Positions 24,570 to 32,607 of a stretch of 34,158 nt of DNA are shown one piece after another (positions within the stretch are counted from its first letter, which is position 1; every line of letters begins with the position of its first letter). This DNA is from JACQNR01 sp049515175 (GTDB lineage: Bacteria; Acidobacteriota; Terriglobia; UBA7540). A program made the translations under genes and the position numbers. The stretch is from the NCBI GenBank assembly GCA_049515175.1, contig JBEKUI010000013.1:1-34158 (forward strand). The letters run 5' to 3'. Below the pieces are notes generated by a model that saw only the letters and a program-made list of their open reading frames with translations, was not told where the DNA came from and ran no database searches.

Positions 24570-25712
24570 TTGTCCCAGGCATCTGAGAGGACGGGCGTTT
24601 CACACTCGATCTCGCGACGGGCTTTTACTTTCCGCTGTCTGGCCGGCTCGGCACTCTGCTGTCTGGCTTCGCAGACCGGGATTGCGGCGCTAGACGCCGC
24701 CTTACCCAGGGCCAAGAAGGCGAAAGCCACCATGGTCCCCACGATGACTGGTCCTATCGGGTGTGATTCGTTAGGGACCACTTTGATGCACGAACATATC
24801 CTTTGGTTCGCAGGCCCGCGACTCGAGGATCCCGGCTACACACCGATCCCGGATGCCCTGCGTGCGGAGTCGGTCGACTTCGCTGTCTCACTACTAAATG
24901 ACGCGGCTCGGGTTGGGATTGACACGCTTGTCGATTTGACTCCCCATAGACCTATCGACCTCTATACGCAGATTGCGACACGGACGTCCGTCAAGATTGT
25001 GCCGTCGACTGGTTTTTACCGGCGTGCCAAGATCCCCAAGCCGTTGGCGGAGATGGACGATGAAAAACAGATGGAAGAAAGGATGCGGAAGGAGGTAACC
25101 GAAGGCATCGAGGAAACAAGGATTCGAGCTGGAATCATAAAGATAGCTTCGGAAAGGAGTCCCCTTTCCGATTGGGAGAAAAAAGTCTTTCGCGCCGCTG
25201 CCCGAGTTCAAAAAGCGACCGGCGTTCCGATCGCCACCCACGATGGCTCCAACTCACGCGAACAATTCGATTTGCTCGTCCAAACCGGCGCGAATCCTCG
25301 TCGCCTTATGTTGGGTCATGTGGATACAATGCTTCACGGCACCCGAACCCGCGAGCAGGTGCGGGACGTGTTAATTTCCATTGCCCGAGAGGGCGGCTAC
25401 CTGGAGGTCGATACCTTTGGCCAGGAGTTCTACACCAAGTGGCCCGACTTGGTTTATTTCTTACGCTCTTTGTGCGACGCGGGTTTTGCCAATCGGATTA
25501 TCATCTCCATCGACTGCAACTGGCATTGGGAAAGCGGGAGGAAAGTATTCGAAGGTGCGGGGCCGCCCAATTTCGATCCCAACGCCGACAAGCGGACTTA
25601 CGCCTATATGATGACCGATGCGGTCCCCATGCTACTCAAATCCGGATTCAGCAAGAAGGAGATTGACACCTTCCTTGTGGATAATCCGCGTAGGTTCTTC
25701 TGCGGTGTTTGA
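24570..25712 (+). CDS. Phosphotriesterase-family metal hydrolase (lactonase-like), Tat signal
   Basis: TIM-barrel binuclear metal hydrolase of 380 residues. All ligands of the phosphotriesterase family are present with normal spacing: H74-E-H76, bridging K191 (IIKIASE), H224 (ATHDGS), H250 (LGHVD) and D315 (ISIDCNW). Natural substrates of this family are mostly lactones, including sugar lactones. The N-terminus has SRRAFTFRCLAGSALCCLA, a twin-arginine-like signal, so export to the periplasm is likely, which is unusual for a catabolic lactonase. Translation begins at TTG, with AAGGAG 6 nt upstream. It lies 186 nt after the receptor gene, past a hairpin. A lactonase between dehydrogenase and dehydratase steps would fit the local gene set, but location and substrate are both inferred. 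Confidence 0.82.
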   Translation: MSQASERTGVSHSISRRAFTFRCLAGSALCCLASQTGIAALDAALPRAKKAKATMVPTMTGPIGCDSLGTTLMHEHILWFAGPRLEDPGYTPIPDALRAESVDFAVSLLNDAARVGIDTLVDLTPHRPIDLYTQIATRTSVKIVPSTGFYRRAKIPKPLAEMDDEKQMEERMRKEVTEGIEETRIRAGIIKIASERSPLSDWEKKVFRAAARVQKATGVPIATHDGSNSREQFDLLVQTGANPRRLMLGHVDTMLHGTRTREQVRDVLISIAREGGYLEVDTFGQEFYTKWPDLVYFLRSLCDAGFANRIIISIDCNWHWESGRKVFEGAGPPNFDPNADKRTYAYMMTDAVPMLLKSGFSKKEIDTFLVDNPRRFFCGV

Positions 25713-25897
25713 TCTGGTTATTCACTGGCCCGGCGAGGATCGCACTTCCCCCGGGGGATCTGTTTTCAGTCCTTTGTTTCTGATTCCATCCCGCAGATTT
25801 CATCGCGTTAGCCATTCCAGACCCAGGCTGGAACGGCATCGATACCCTATGCCTGGATAGTCCCATGATTAAGAAACGCTAAGTGGGGAGGTCTGTC
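25713..25897. other. Intergenic spacer with a short inverted repeat
   Basis: The spacer holds TTCCAG-ACCCAGG-CTGGAA at 25815-25833, a 6-bp inverted repeat of uncertain meaning. No promoter was identified. Confidence 0.3.
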
Positions 25898-27547
25898 ATG
25901 TCTGGCAGAAGATGGTTCAGGTTGGGTTTCCTAAGCGGGGCTCTTACGATCGGCATCGCATTTGGCGCGATCTTTACAGTGGGTTTGTCCCCGGTTTTCG
26001 CAGAAGACGTCTTTAACGGTCACAAGGTGGTCTTGGACAGTCAGAACAAGATCATCCCGTGGTCTGTGCCCATTGAAAATGCGTACGACCAATTCCTTCG
26101 CCTGCGTTGGAACTTCATCAAGACCAGAGTTCCCCAATGCCCAGGCCCGCCTCCGAGATCATCCTATCCGAAGTATTACTTCTATTGCGCGTTCCGGGAT
26201 AAGAATGGAGTCTTGGAACCCGACACCTGGATGAATGACGTGGGGGAGAAAATCCCCAATTGGTTTGAATCGGCGCGTTTGTATTACGCCTACACCGGGG
26301 ATCCCTCGGTGATGGCCATCGTGACGAAGTTCGTGGAATACACGATTGATCATGGAACAAGCCCATCGACATTCTCATGGCCGAATTTTCCCTACACGAC
26401 GACCAACGCTGGCGACATGGAATTTCGCGGTTTCACTAACAGCAAGAAGCTCGTTCTCCATGAGGTGCAGGTAGACCACGCGGGTGACATAGGATTGACG
26501 TATTACCGGCTGTACCTCTACACCGGCGACAGGAAATTTCTGACCGCCGCCACGAATGTTGCCGATACGCTGGCCAGCAAAGCCCGGGCGGGCGACGCCG
26601 CGCATTCTGTCTGGCCGTATCGAGTCGTGATGGATTCGGGCAAGATTACCGCGGAATACGCCGCGAATTGGACCGGCGCTTACAGGCTCCTCGACCATTT
26701 GATCAAAGCGAATCTTGGTAATGTGAAGGCCTATGAGGATGCGCGTGCGAAAGCCAGGGATTTCATCCTGCAGTATCCCATGCAGACCGGCTACTGGACC
26801 GACGGTCACACGGATACGGACGTCAACAGCAACACGTACAAGAGCAACATGAGTGCTAGCAATGCTGCTCTATGGCTGCTCGATCATCCCGAGTTGGACC
26901 CCCAGTGGAAGACGGACGTGCCGAAACTCATCAAGTGGACGGAAGACAATTTTGTTTTTCGTTCCGCTCCCGGTGAGCCTGCGACCCAATGGGGAGCCAA
27001 TATCGTCGGTGAGCAGGACGGGTTTCTCGTCAAGATGGACTATCAGACTGCGCGCTATGCCGCAGAGTGTGCCCGCTGGTACGCCGTTTCGGGTGATGAA
27101 GTCTATAAAGAGAAAGCTTACCGTTCTTTGAACTGGGTGACGTACTGCAATAATCCTGTGGGCCAGGCGTTTGAAAGTCCGGTGAGCAAAGACGTATCGA
27201 ACTGGTGGTCGGATTGCTACGGTGAGTGCCCCAGGATGTTCTACCATGCCTTTGCGGCAGTTCCCGAATGGGCTCCACCTCGGGAGAACCATATCCTCTA
27301 TTCCGAGGCAGTGCTCAAGGACGTTTCCTATGCCCCGAGAAAAATACAATACACTCCGACCGATGGGGCAGGAACGGAGTATCTTCGGCTGGCTTTCCGC
27401 CCAACCCGTATCACTGTGAACGGCGCCAAACTCCCTCTGCGTTCTGACCTGAATGCGGAGGGCTACACGGTGAGGGAACTCGTCGGGAAGGGAGATTTTG
27501 CGGTGACTATCCGAAACACGCGGACGGGTCGGGTCATCATACATTGA
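25898..27547 (+). CDS. Secreted protein of unknown family, probable alpha-helical toroid
   Basis: Protein of 549 residues that I do not recognise. A signal peptide spans residues 1-34 (LGFLSGALTIGIAFGAIF, cleavage near VFA-ED). The middle, about 70-430, alternates aromatic-rich helices with short loops (NWFESARLYYAYTGDPSVM, GLTYYRLYLYTGDRKFL, NWTGAYRLLDHLIKAN, QTARYAAECARWYAVSGDEVY), the pattern of (alpha/alpha)6 glycosidases, lyases and epimerases. The last 90 residues look like a beta-sandwich (TEYLRLAFRPTRITVNG). Candidate functional residues include EVQVDHAGD, GYWTDGHTDTDVNSN and a Cys-rich WWSDCYGECPRMFYHAF. GGGGAGG lies 6 nt before the ATG. A GH30-like glycosidase follows by 74 nt. A role in binding or cleaving a glycan is inferred from fold pattern and neighbours only. 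Confidence 0.7.
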   Translation: MSGRRWFRLGFLSGALTIGIAFGAIFTVGLSPVFAEDVFNGHKVVLDSQNKIIPWSVPIENAYDQFLRLRWNFIKTRVPQCPGPPPRSSYPKYYFYCAFRDKNGVLEPDTWMNDVGEKIPNWFESARLYYAYTGDPSVMAIVTKFVEYTIDHGTSPSTFSWPNFPYTTTNAGDMEFRGFTNSKKLVLHEVQVDHAGDIGLTYYRLYLYTGDRKFLTAATNVADTLASKARAGDAAHSVWPYRVVMDSGKITAEYAANWTGAYRLLDHLIKANLGNVKAYEDARAKARDFILQYPMQTGYWTDGHTDTDVNSNTYKSNMSASNAALWLLDHPELDPQWKTDVPKLIKWTEDNFVFRSAPGEPATQWGANIVGEQDGFLVKMDYQTARYAAECARWYAVSGDEVYKEKAYRSLNWVTYCNNPVGQAFESPVSKDVSNWWSDCYGECPRMFYHAFAAVPEWAPPRENHILYSEAVLKDVSYAPRKIQYTPTDGAGTEYLRLAFRPTRITVNGAKLPLRSDLNAEGYTVRELVGKGDFAVTIRNTRTGRVIIH

Positions 27548-27620
27548 CACTTCGGGGCCGGAATGCACTCCGACAACTTTGAAGAGAAAAACGAAGGACG
27601 TCACTAAAGGTGGTTCGCCT

Positions 27621-29063
27621 ATGAGACCCAGACATCTGCATTTTGCAGCCATATTTCTACTGTTGTTGCCGAGCCCCAGACTCTTGGCGCAAGGAAAGGA
27701 ACCCGCAGCGCGCATCGTTGTGGATCCTCACAAACGCTACCAAACGATCGAAGGTTTTGGGGTCAATTATACCGGCCCCTATTTTCGGGACGATCAGAAG
27801 GCGATGTTCGACATGCTGATCGACGACCTGGGGGCGAAGTTTTTCCGGGTGGTCGCGTACCTTGTTTACAGCGACTGGGAAGTCGTCAACGACAATGCCG
27901 ATCCGAATGTCATGAACTGGGAGTACTACAACGACCGCTACTCCACGCCGATATTCGAGGCGACCTGGAACGGGCTGCGTTACCTGAACTCCAAGGGCAT
28001 CCGCCCGATGATTGCGCTCATGGGGCCGGTTCCGGGTTGGATGACGGATGACAAAGTGCCTCCGCCCCGGCACAAAGTGTGTCAAGGGAATGTTCCGCCC
28101 AGCTTGCAAGGGCACTTGAGTCCCGCCATGTACGATGAGTTCGCCGAAGAAGTTGTCTCCATGGCGGAGTACGCGCGCATCCAGGCGCACATCGATTTCG
28201 AATTCTTCAGCCCGTTCAACGAGACGGATTGCTACCCGCCGGAGGGCCCGCGAATCGATCCCGATGAAACTCCCAAGGTTCTGGATGCCGTGGCGCGGCT
28301 GCTGAAGAAAGAAGGGCTGGGAGATGTCCGGCTGGCCGTCGCCGACAACGCCGTCATCACCAATAACTACACCGACCCGATCCTGAAAGACGATGATTTG
28401 ATGAAGCAGGTGGGAGCCTTCGTCTTCCACACCTACGGCGAGGATTCCGTAGGACCGCAGGTCGAGCGCGTGAAAGCCAGCAAGTATTCCCAAGTCCCCG
28501 TATGGCTCACGGAATACGGCGACCTCAACGACCAGGACAAGACCTTTGAGAACCAGTGGAAGAAGTTTTCACTGGCCGCCAACCGGCGCGCCCTGACGGC
28601 CCTCAATCAAGGCGCCAGTGCCCTCTTCTATTTCGACGCGTTCGATGATTATGAGGAGTGCGCCAAGCGGCTGTGCTACTATGGGTTGTTCCGCAGCGCC
28701 AGCCATGTCTATTCGCCCAAGAAGAGTTATTTCGCTACCCGGCAGCTGTACCACTTTGTGCCCCCCGGCTCGCAGAGAGTTGCCGCGCAAACCGATGTGG
28801 CCGGCATCACGGTCTCCGCATTCCGCGACTTGACCACAAATTCGCTCGTTATCGTCGGAGTCAAAGAGGGAGGTCCGAACCGCGTCGAGGTTGTTCTGCC
28901 TGAGGGCGAAGGGGTACCCACGTCGTGGGATTTATACACCACGACGCGAACTGTGAATTGCGTGAAGACAAACATCGTGAAGGTTCAAGGTGGCGTCGCC
29001 CAAATCGACTTGCCCGACGAGGTCGTATTCACTCTGGTGGGTGCCAGGAACAAAAGCGACTGA
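27621..29063 (+). CDS. GH30-like clan GH-A glycoside hydrolase
   Basis: Secreted (beta/alpha)8 glycosidase of 480 residues. Signal peptide residues 1-24 (HFAAIFLLLLPSPRLLAQG). The mature start YQTIEGFGVNYTG is the FEGFG-type opening of GH30-related enzymes. The two clan GH-A carboxylates are seen as acid/base E201 (SPFNETDCYPP) and nucleophile E298 (VWLTEYGDL). The C-terminal 90 residues form a beta-sandwich (AGITVSAFRDLTTNSLVIVG). Sequence between the motifs does not match a subfamily I can name, so GH30, GH39 or a new clan member remain open. The ATG at 27621, 7 nt after AAGGTGG, precedes the signal directly; an upstream TTG does not. The gene is close to the unknown helical-toroid protein before it and the TPR gene after it. 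Confidence 0.75.
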   Translation: MRPRHLHFAAIFLLLLPSPRLLAQGKEPAARIVVDPHKRYQTIEGFGVNYTGPYFRDDQKAMFDMLIDDLGAKFFRVVAYLVYSDWEVVNDNADPNVMNWEYYNDRYSTPIFEATWNGLRYLNSKGIRPMIALMGPVPGWMTDDKVPPPRHKVCQGNVPPSLQGHLSPAMYDEFAEEVVSMAEYARIQAHIDFEFFSPFNETDCYPPEGPRIDPDETPKVLDAVARLLKKEGLGDVRLAVADNAVITNNYTDPILKDDDLMKQVGAFVFHTYGEDSVGPQVERVKASKYSQVPVWLTEYGDLNDQDKTFENQWKKFSLAANRRALTALNQGASALFYFDAFDDYEECAKRLCYYGLFRSASHVYSPKKSYFATRQLYHFVPPGSQRVAAQTDVAGITVSAFRDLTTNSLVIVGVKEGGPNRVEVVLPEGEGVPTSWDLYTTTRTVNCVKTNIVKVQGGVAQIDLPDEVVFTLVGARNKSD

Positions 29064-29137
29064 AGTCGCCGGGTGTTGGCAGGCGATCCTTGACGAGCCC
29101 AAGGGGCATCGATCTATCCTTCACGCCGGTAAGCCTG

Positions 29138-30397
29138 ATGCCCAGGACCGACGTTTCCAAACACGGATTGGTTTTCCCCGGCTACAAAGCTGGACGACTG
29201 GGGTCGGTTCTCATCGTCTTTTGCCTTCTCCCCGGCCCCAGCGTGCCGGCGGCAGTTCCCACCGACAACCAAGCTGAGGCTCGGCGGCTATTTGAAGAAG
29301 CCCAGGCCGCGAAGACGCGTGGTGACCTCCAGCTCGCTGAGCAGAAGTATCTTGAGGTGATCCGTCTCGCTCCGGACCTTCCGAATGCTTACCACAATTT
29401 GGGAATTACTTACTTCTCGGAGCGTAAGTATGGGGATGCGGTCGGTGTGCTCGAAAAGACGGTGAAGCTTTCCCCCCACTTGGCACCCGCGTATTTCATG
29501 CTGGGGCTGTCCTACTACGAACTCTACGAATCGCAAAAGGCCATAGAAAGCTTCCGGACAGCGATCCGCCTGAGTTCCAGCGATACCAATGCGCTTTTCT
29601 ACCTGGGGAAATCACAGATTCAAGCTCACGACTACGTCGGCGCAGCAGAGACCCTGGAAAAGCTCGCCAAGCTGAAGCCGGATGATCCCGATGTGCTCTA
29701 CAACCTCAGCATGGCCCATTTGAAGCTCATGCTGGGCGATGTAAGCCGTCTCAGCAGAGCTGCGCCGGACTCTTACCAGCTCTGGTTGTTGCTGGCCCAG
29801 GAGGCGGAAGCCCGCGGCGACAATCAATCCGCCATTCGGGACTATCAGCATGCCCTGCGATTGAATCCCAAGGGGGTGGGGATGCATTACGCCCTGGGAA
29901 GCGCTCTGACGAAGGAGGGTAAGTTCGCGGAAGCCGCCCAGGAGTTCAAGGCGGAATTGGACATCAGTCCGAACGATGCCCTGGCGCTCTGGAAACTGGG
30001 AGAAATCGCTCTTCGCACTGACCCTCGCAAAGCGGCGGAATACTTGGAGCGTTCGGTGACTCTGCGTCCCGACCTCCCGCAGGCTTCGCTTGCCTATGGG
30101 CGCGCCCTGGCTCGCCTTGGAGAGAGCGAAGAAGCCGTCGAGCAATTCCGACGCGTCGTGAAGCTCGCTCCTGAAGAAGACTCGGTGCACTACCATCTCT
30201 CTCGTGCGTACCGCCTGCTCGGGCGCAACGATGAGGCCAAGCTTGAAATGGCGGAGTTCGAAGAGTTGGCGAAGAAGAAATCCGAACGCACTTATGAGAA
30301 AGCACGGCGGCTCATTGAATTGACCGGTGAAGAGCAAAAGACCGCGGAAAGCCCTGAACCGGGGTTCGATCCATCCCGGGATCCCACGCATCATTGA
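29138..30397 (+). CDS. Secreted TPR-repeat protein
   Basis: Protein of 419 residues with an N-terminal hydrophobic segment (LGSVLIVFCLLPGPSVPAA, about residues 22-40) and TPR units along the whole chain: ARRLFEEAQAAKTRGDLQLA, PNAYHNLGITYFSERKYGDA, APAYFMLGLSYYELYESQKA, VGMHYALGSALTKEGKFAEA. It ends with a charged tail. The open frame extends upstream into the glycosidase gene, but the ATG at 29138 gives a sensible signal sequence, although its Shine-Dalgarno is weak. It is the fourth TPR gene in the window and follows the GH30-like gene by 75 nt, so co-transcription is likely. Function is unknown. Confidence 0.75.
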   Translation: MPRTDVSKHGLVFPGYKAGRLGSVLIVFCLLPGPSVPAAVPTDNQAEARRLFEEAQAAKTRGDLQLAEQKYLEVIRLAPDLPNAYHNLGITYFSERKYGDAVGVLEKTVKLSPHLAPAYFMLGLSYYELYESQKAIESFRTAIRLSSSDTNALFYLGKSQIQAHDYVGAAETLEKLAKLKPDDPDVLYNLSMAHLKLMLGDVSRLSRAAPDSYQLWLLLAQEAEARGDNQSAIRDYQHALRLNPKGVGMHYALGSALTKEGKFAEAAQEFKAELDISPNDALALWKLGEIALRTDPRKAAEYLERSVTLRPDLPQASLAYGRALARLGESEEAVEQFRRVVKLAPEEDSVHYHLSRAYRLLGRNDEAKLEMAEFEELAKKKSERTYEKARRLIELTGEEQKTAESPEPGFDPSRDPTHH

Positions 30398-30418
30398 GGG
30401 CCTTTTTAACGGAGGGGA

Positions 30419-30437
30419 TCGCGTTTTCCGAACGCGA
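30419..30437 (+). terminator. Hairpin after the TPR gene
   Basis: TCGCGTT-TTCCG-AACGCGA is a perfect 7-bp stem with a 5-nt loop, 22 nt after the TPR stop codon. It lacks a following T-run, so termination is possible but not assured. Confidence 0.4.
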
Positions 30438-30630
30438 CCAGGTCAAGGGTTTCACGCGGTGGTGATTGGTCGATCTTGCTGAAGAGACCAAAACCCGGCG
30501 GAGAAAACGAAATCGAGGTTACATTGCCGATCCAGACGGTTGGGGTTTTTCGGGTGTGTCTTTTCCCCTGCCGGACCAGACTTCTCCAGGCCTATGGCCA
30601 GCCTTAGGCTCTGAGCAGGTGGCAACTGTT

Positions 30631-31611
30631 ATGTCAGCTCGGGTGAGCAGGAGGGCCAGAATCCACGGCCTGCCTGCTATTCAACTTGAGAACAAATGGC
30701 TCAAGGTAAGCATCCTTCCCGGGGTGGGAGCCAAGATCTACGACTTGGTCTGGAAACCAACCGGCAAGAATATCCTGTGGCATAACCCCAGGATTCTTCC
30801 TCAGACCTATCCGATCGAAAGTGGATTCGACAACTACTGGTGTGGAGGTTGGGATGACGCTTTCCCCACCTGCGATGAGTGCGTGTTTCGGGGACAGCGT
30901 TACCCCAGCCTGGGGGAGTTACGGTCGTTGCGATGGAAGGTAGATTCAACGGGCCGCCAGGGTGGCAGCGCCGTTGCGCGACTTTCGACCTTTGGGCCTA
31001 TCAGCCCGGTCAGCGCAGTTAAGACGGTGACGATCGAGGGGCAGGCTCCCGTCGTTCGGATGCACTACAAGATTGTAAACCTGGGGCCTATGAATGTGGA
31101 CTTCCTCTGGGGGACACACCCTGCGGTCTCGATCACCGACCACACGATTTTGCATATCCCCGCAAGGCACGGTATTGCAGCGCAGTGCAACGACCTTGCC
31201 CTGGGTCATGTTGGACAGCGCTACGATTGGCCAATTTTGGAGACAAAGTCGGCCCGGATTGCGATGGACAAGGTCCAGGGAATCGACGCGAATCTCTGCT
31301 TTGGCCACTACGCCATTGATCTTGAGGATGGGTGGTACGCCATTGAGGACGCCGAATCAGGCGAGGGGTTTCTGGTGAGATTCCCGCTCGACCAATGTCC
31401 CTGCCTGTGGCTCTGGCTGAACTATGGCGGATGGCGCGGTCTTCATCATGTTATCGTCGAGCCTTGGACGAGCGTTCCCGTGAATCTTGCGCAAGCCCAC
31501 GAGCAGAAGACCAGCCGGTGCCTGAGGCCGGGTGAGGAGTTTTCGGTGGAAGTGAGAGCCACCCTATATCACAAACCGGAAACATTGGAGGACGCCTTGG
31601 GACGGCTGTGA
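30631..31611 (+). CDS. Aldose 1-epimerase-like (mutarotase superfamily) protein
   Basis: Cytoplasmic, beta-sandwich protein of 326 residues resembling the DUF4432/DUF5107 branch of the galactose mutarotase superfamily. The start region ENKWLKVSILPGVGAKIYDLVW matches in style the first strands of that fold (quoted in part of the motif). Residues equivalent to the mutarotase pair appear as H163 (WGTHPAVSI) and E277 (VIVEPWTS). FDNYWCGGWDDAFPT and WLWLNYGGWRG are further conserved-looking blocks. The ATG at 30631 is preceded by AGGTGG and begins the domain; an open frame 55 codons longer has no domain sequence. An SDR dehydrogenase follows 62 nt downstream, as in pathways in which a mutarotase supplies the anomer a sugar dehydrogenase uses. 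The sugar is not known. Confidence 0.7.
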   Translation: MSARVSRRARIHGLPAIQLENKWLKVSILPGVGAKIYDLVWKPTGKNILWHNPRILPQTYPIESGFDNYWCGGWDDAFPTCDECVFRGQRYPSLGELRSLRWKVDSTGRQGGSAVARLSTFGPISPVSAVKTVTIEGQAPVVRMHYKIVNLGPMNVDFLWGTHPAVSITDHTILHIPARHGIAAQCNDLALGHVGQRYDWPILETKSARIAMDKVQGIDANLCFGHYAIDLEDGWYAIEDAESGEGFLVRFPLDQCPCLWLWLNYGGWRGLHHVIVEPWTSVPVNLAQAHEQKTSRCLRPGEEFSVEVRATLYHKPETLEDALGRL

Positions 31612-31672
31612 CGGTCAGCACTTCAAGGGCTCACCTGTTTCATTAGCACATCATACGAACAGGAGATATGGC

Positions 31673-32446
31673 ATGAAACTTAAGGATCGAGTTGCCGTTA
31701 TTACGGGATCTGCCTCCGGAATCGGCCGTGCGAGTGCCAAGGAGTTTGCCAAGGAAGGCGCCCGAGTGGTTGTTGCTGACATTAACTTGGCCGGCGCGCA
31801 GGAGACGGTGAAGCAGATTGAAACCGCGGGGGGCGTCGCACTCGCGGTCAAGACGGACGTATCAGCATCCGAATCGGTGCAAGCCCTCGTTGACCAAAGC
31901 CTGAACTCCTTCGGACGAATCAATGTGCTCTTTAACAATGCAGCCATTCAGGTCAACAAGACAGTACCAGACACCACGGTCGAGGAGTGGAACCGCGAAA
32001 TAGCTATCAACCTTGGAGGAGTATTTCTCTGTTCGAAGTTTTTCATGCCCCATCTCAGAAAGTCAAAGGGTTGTATTGTAAACATGGCGTCGGTCAATGG
32101 CTTTTTCGTTGAACCGATGTGTGCGGGATACTGCGCAACCAAAGGCGCGATCATTGCGCTGACCAAAGCCATGGCAATTGATCACGGCAAGGAAGGAATT
32201 CGGGTCAATTGCATTTGTCCCGGATACATCGACGCGGGGCTGGCCTGGGAATACTTTGAGGTCCAACCGAATCCTGCGGAAGCCCGAGCGACAGCCGGCA
32301 AGCTCCATGCGCTCTGGCGGATTGGGCAACCCGAGGAGGTCGGCCGCCTTGCGGTCTTCCTCGCCAGCGATGACGCTTCGTTCATGACAGGTTCAGCCGT
32401 GGTCGTGAGTGGTGGTTTCGGGATTGGACTGCCTCCTACAACATAA
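31673..32446 (+). CDS. Short-chain dehydrogenase/reductase, canonical
   Basis: NAD(P)-dependent oxidoreductase of 257 residues with a full SDR active site: TGSASGIG (11-18), D37 at the end of the second strand (VVVADIN, favouring NAD+), NNAA (88-91), S140, Y153-CAT-K157 and the PG turn at 183-184. Length and sequence style fit sugar or polyol dehydrogenases of the FabG-like group. AGGAG lies 7 nt before the ATG. Unlike the SDR at 4959 it should be catalytically competent. It is placed after the mutarotase-like gene and before an APC permease. Oxidation of an aldose to a lactone is a reasonable guess, supported only by context. Confidence 0.85.
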   Translation: MKLKDRVAVITGSASGIGRASAKEFAKEGARVVVADINLAGAQETVKQIETAGGVALAVKTDVSASESVQALVDQSLNSFGRINVLFNNAAIQVNKTVPDTTVEEWNREIAINLGGVFLCSKFFMPHLRKSKGCIVNMASVNGFFVEPMCAGYCATKGAIIALTKAMAIDHGKEGIRVNCICPGYIDAGLAWEYFEVQPNPAEARATAGKLHALWRIGQPEEVGRLAVFLASDDASFMTGSAVVVSGGFGIGLPPTT

Positions 32447-32607
32447 TGAGGGATGTTTACGCACCGGCGGATTAATCCTGGACGGAATGCGACTCCGCAG
32501 ACGCTTGTGTGCTGCAGGAGTGCGCGTCCAAGACGACCGTCATAGACCTTGGGTGGCGAGTCTTGTAGGATCCGAACCGCTTTGACGTTCAAACTCGGGA
32601 GACTCTT

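Noticed and set aside
30466..30630. 55-residue N-terminal extension of the mutarotase-like protein
   Set aside because: The extension has no domain character, and an internal ATG with AGGTGG upstream begins exactly at the conserved fold.
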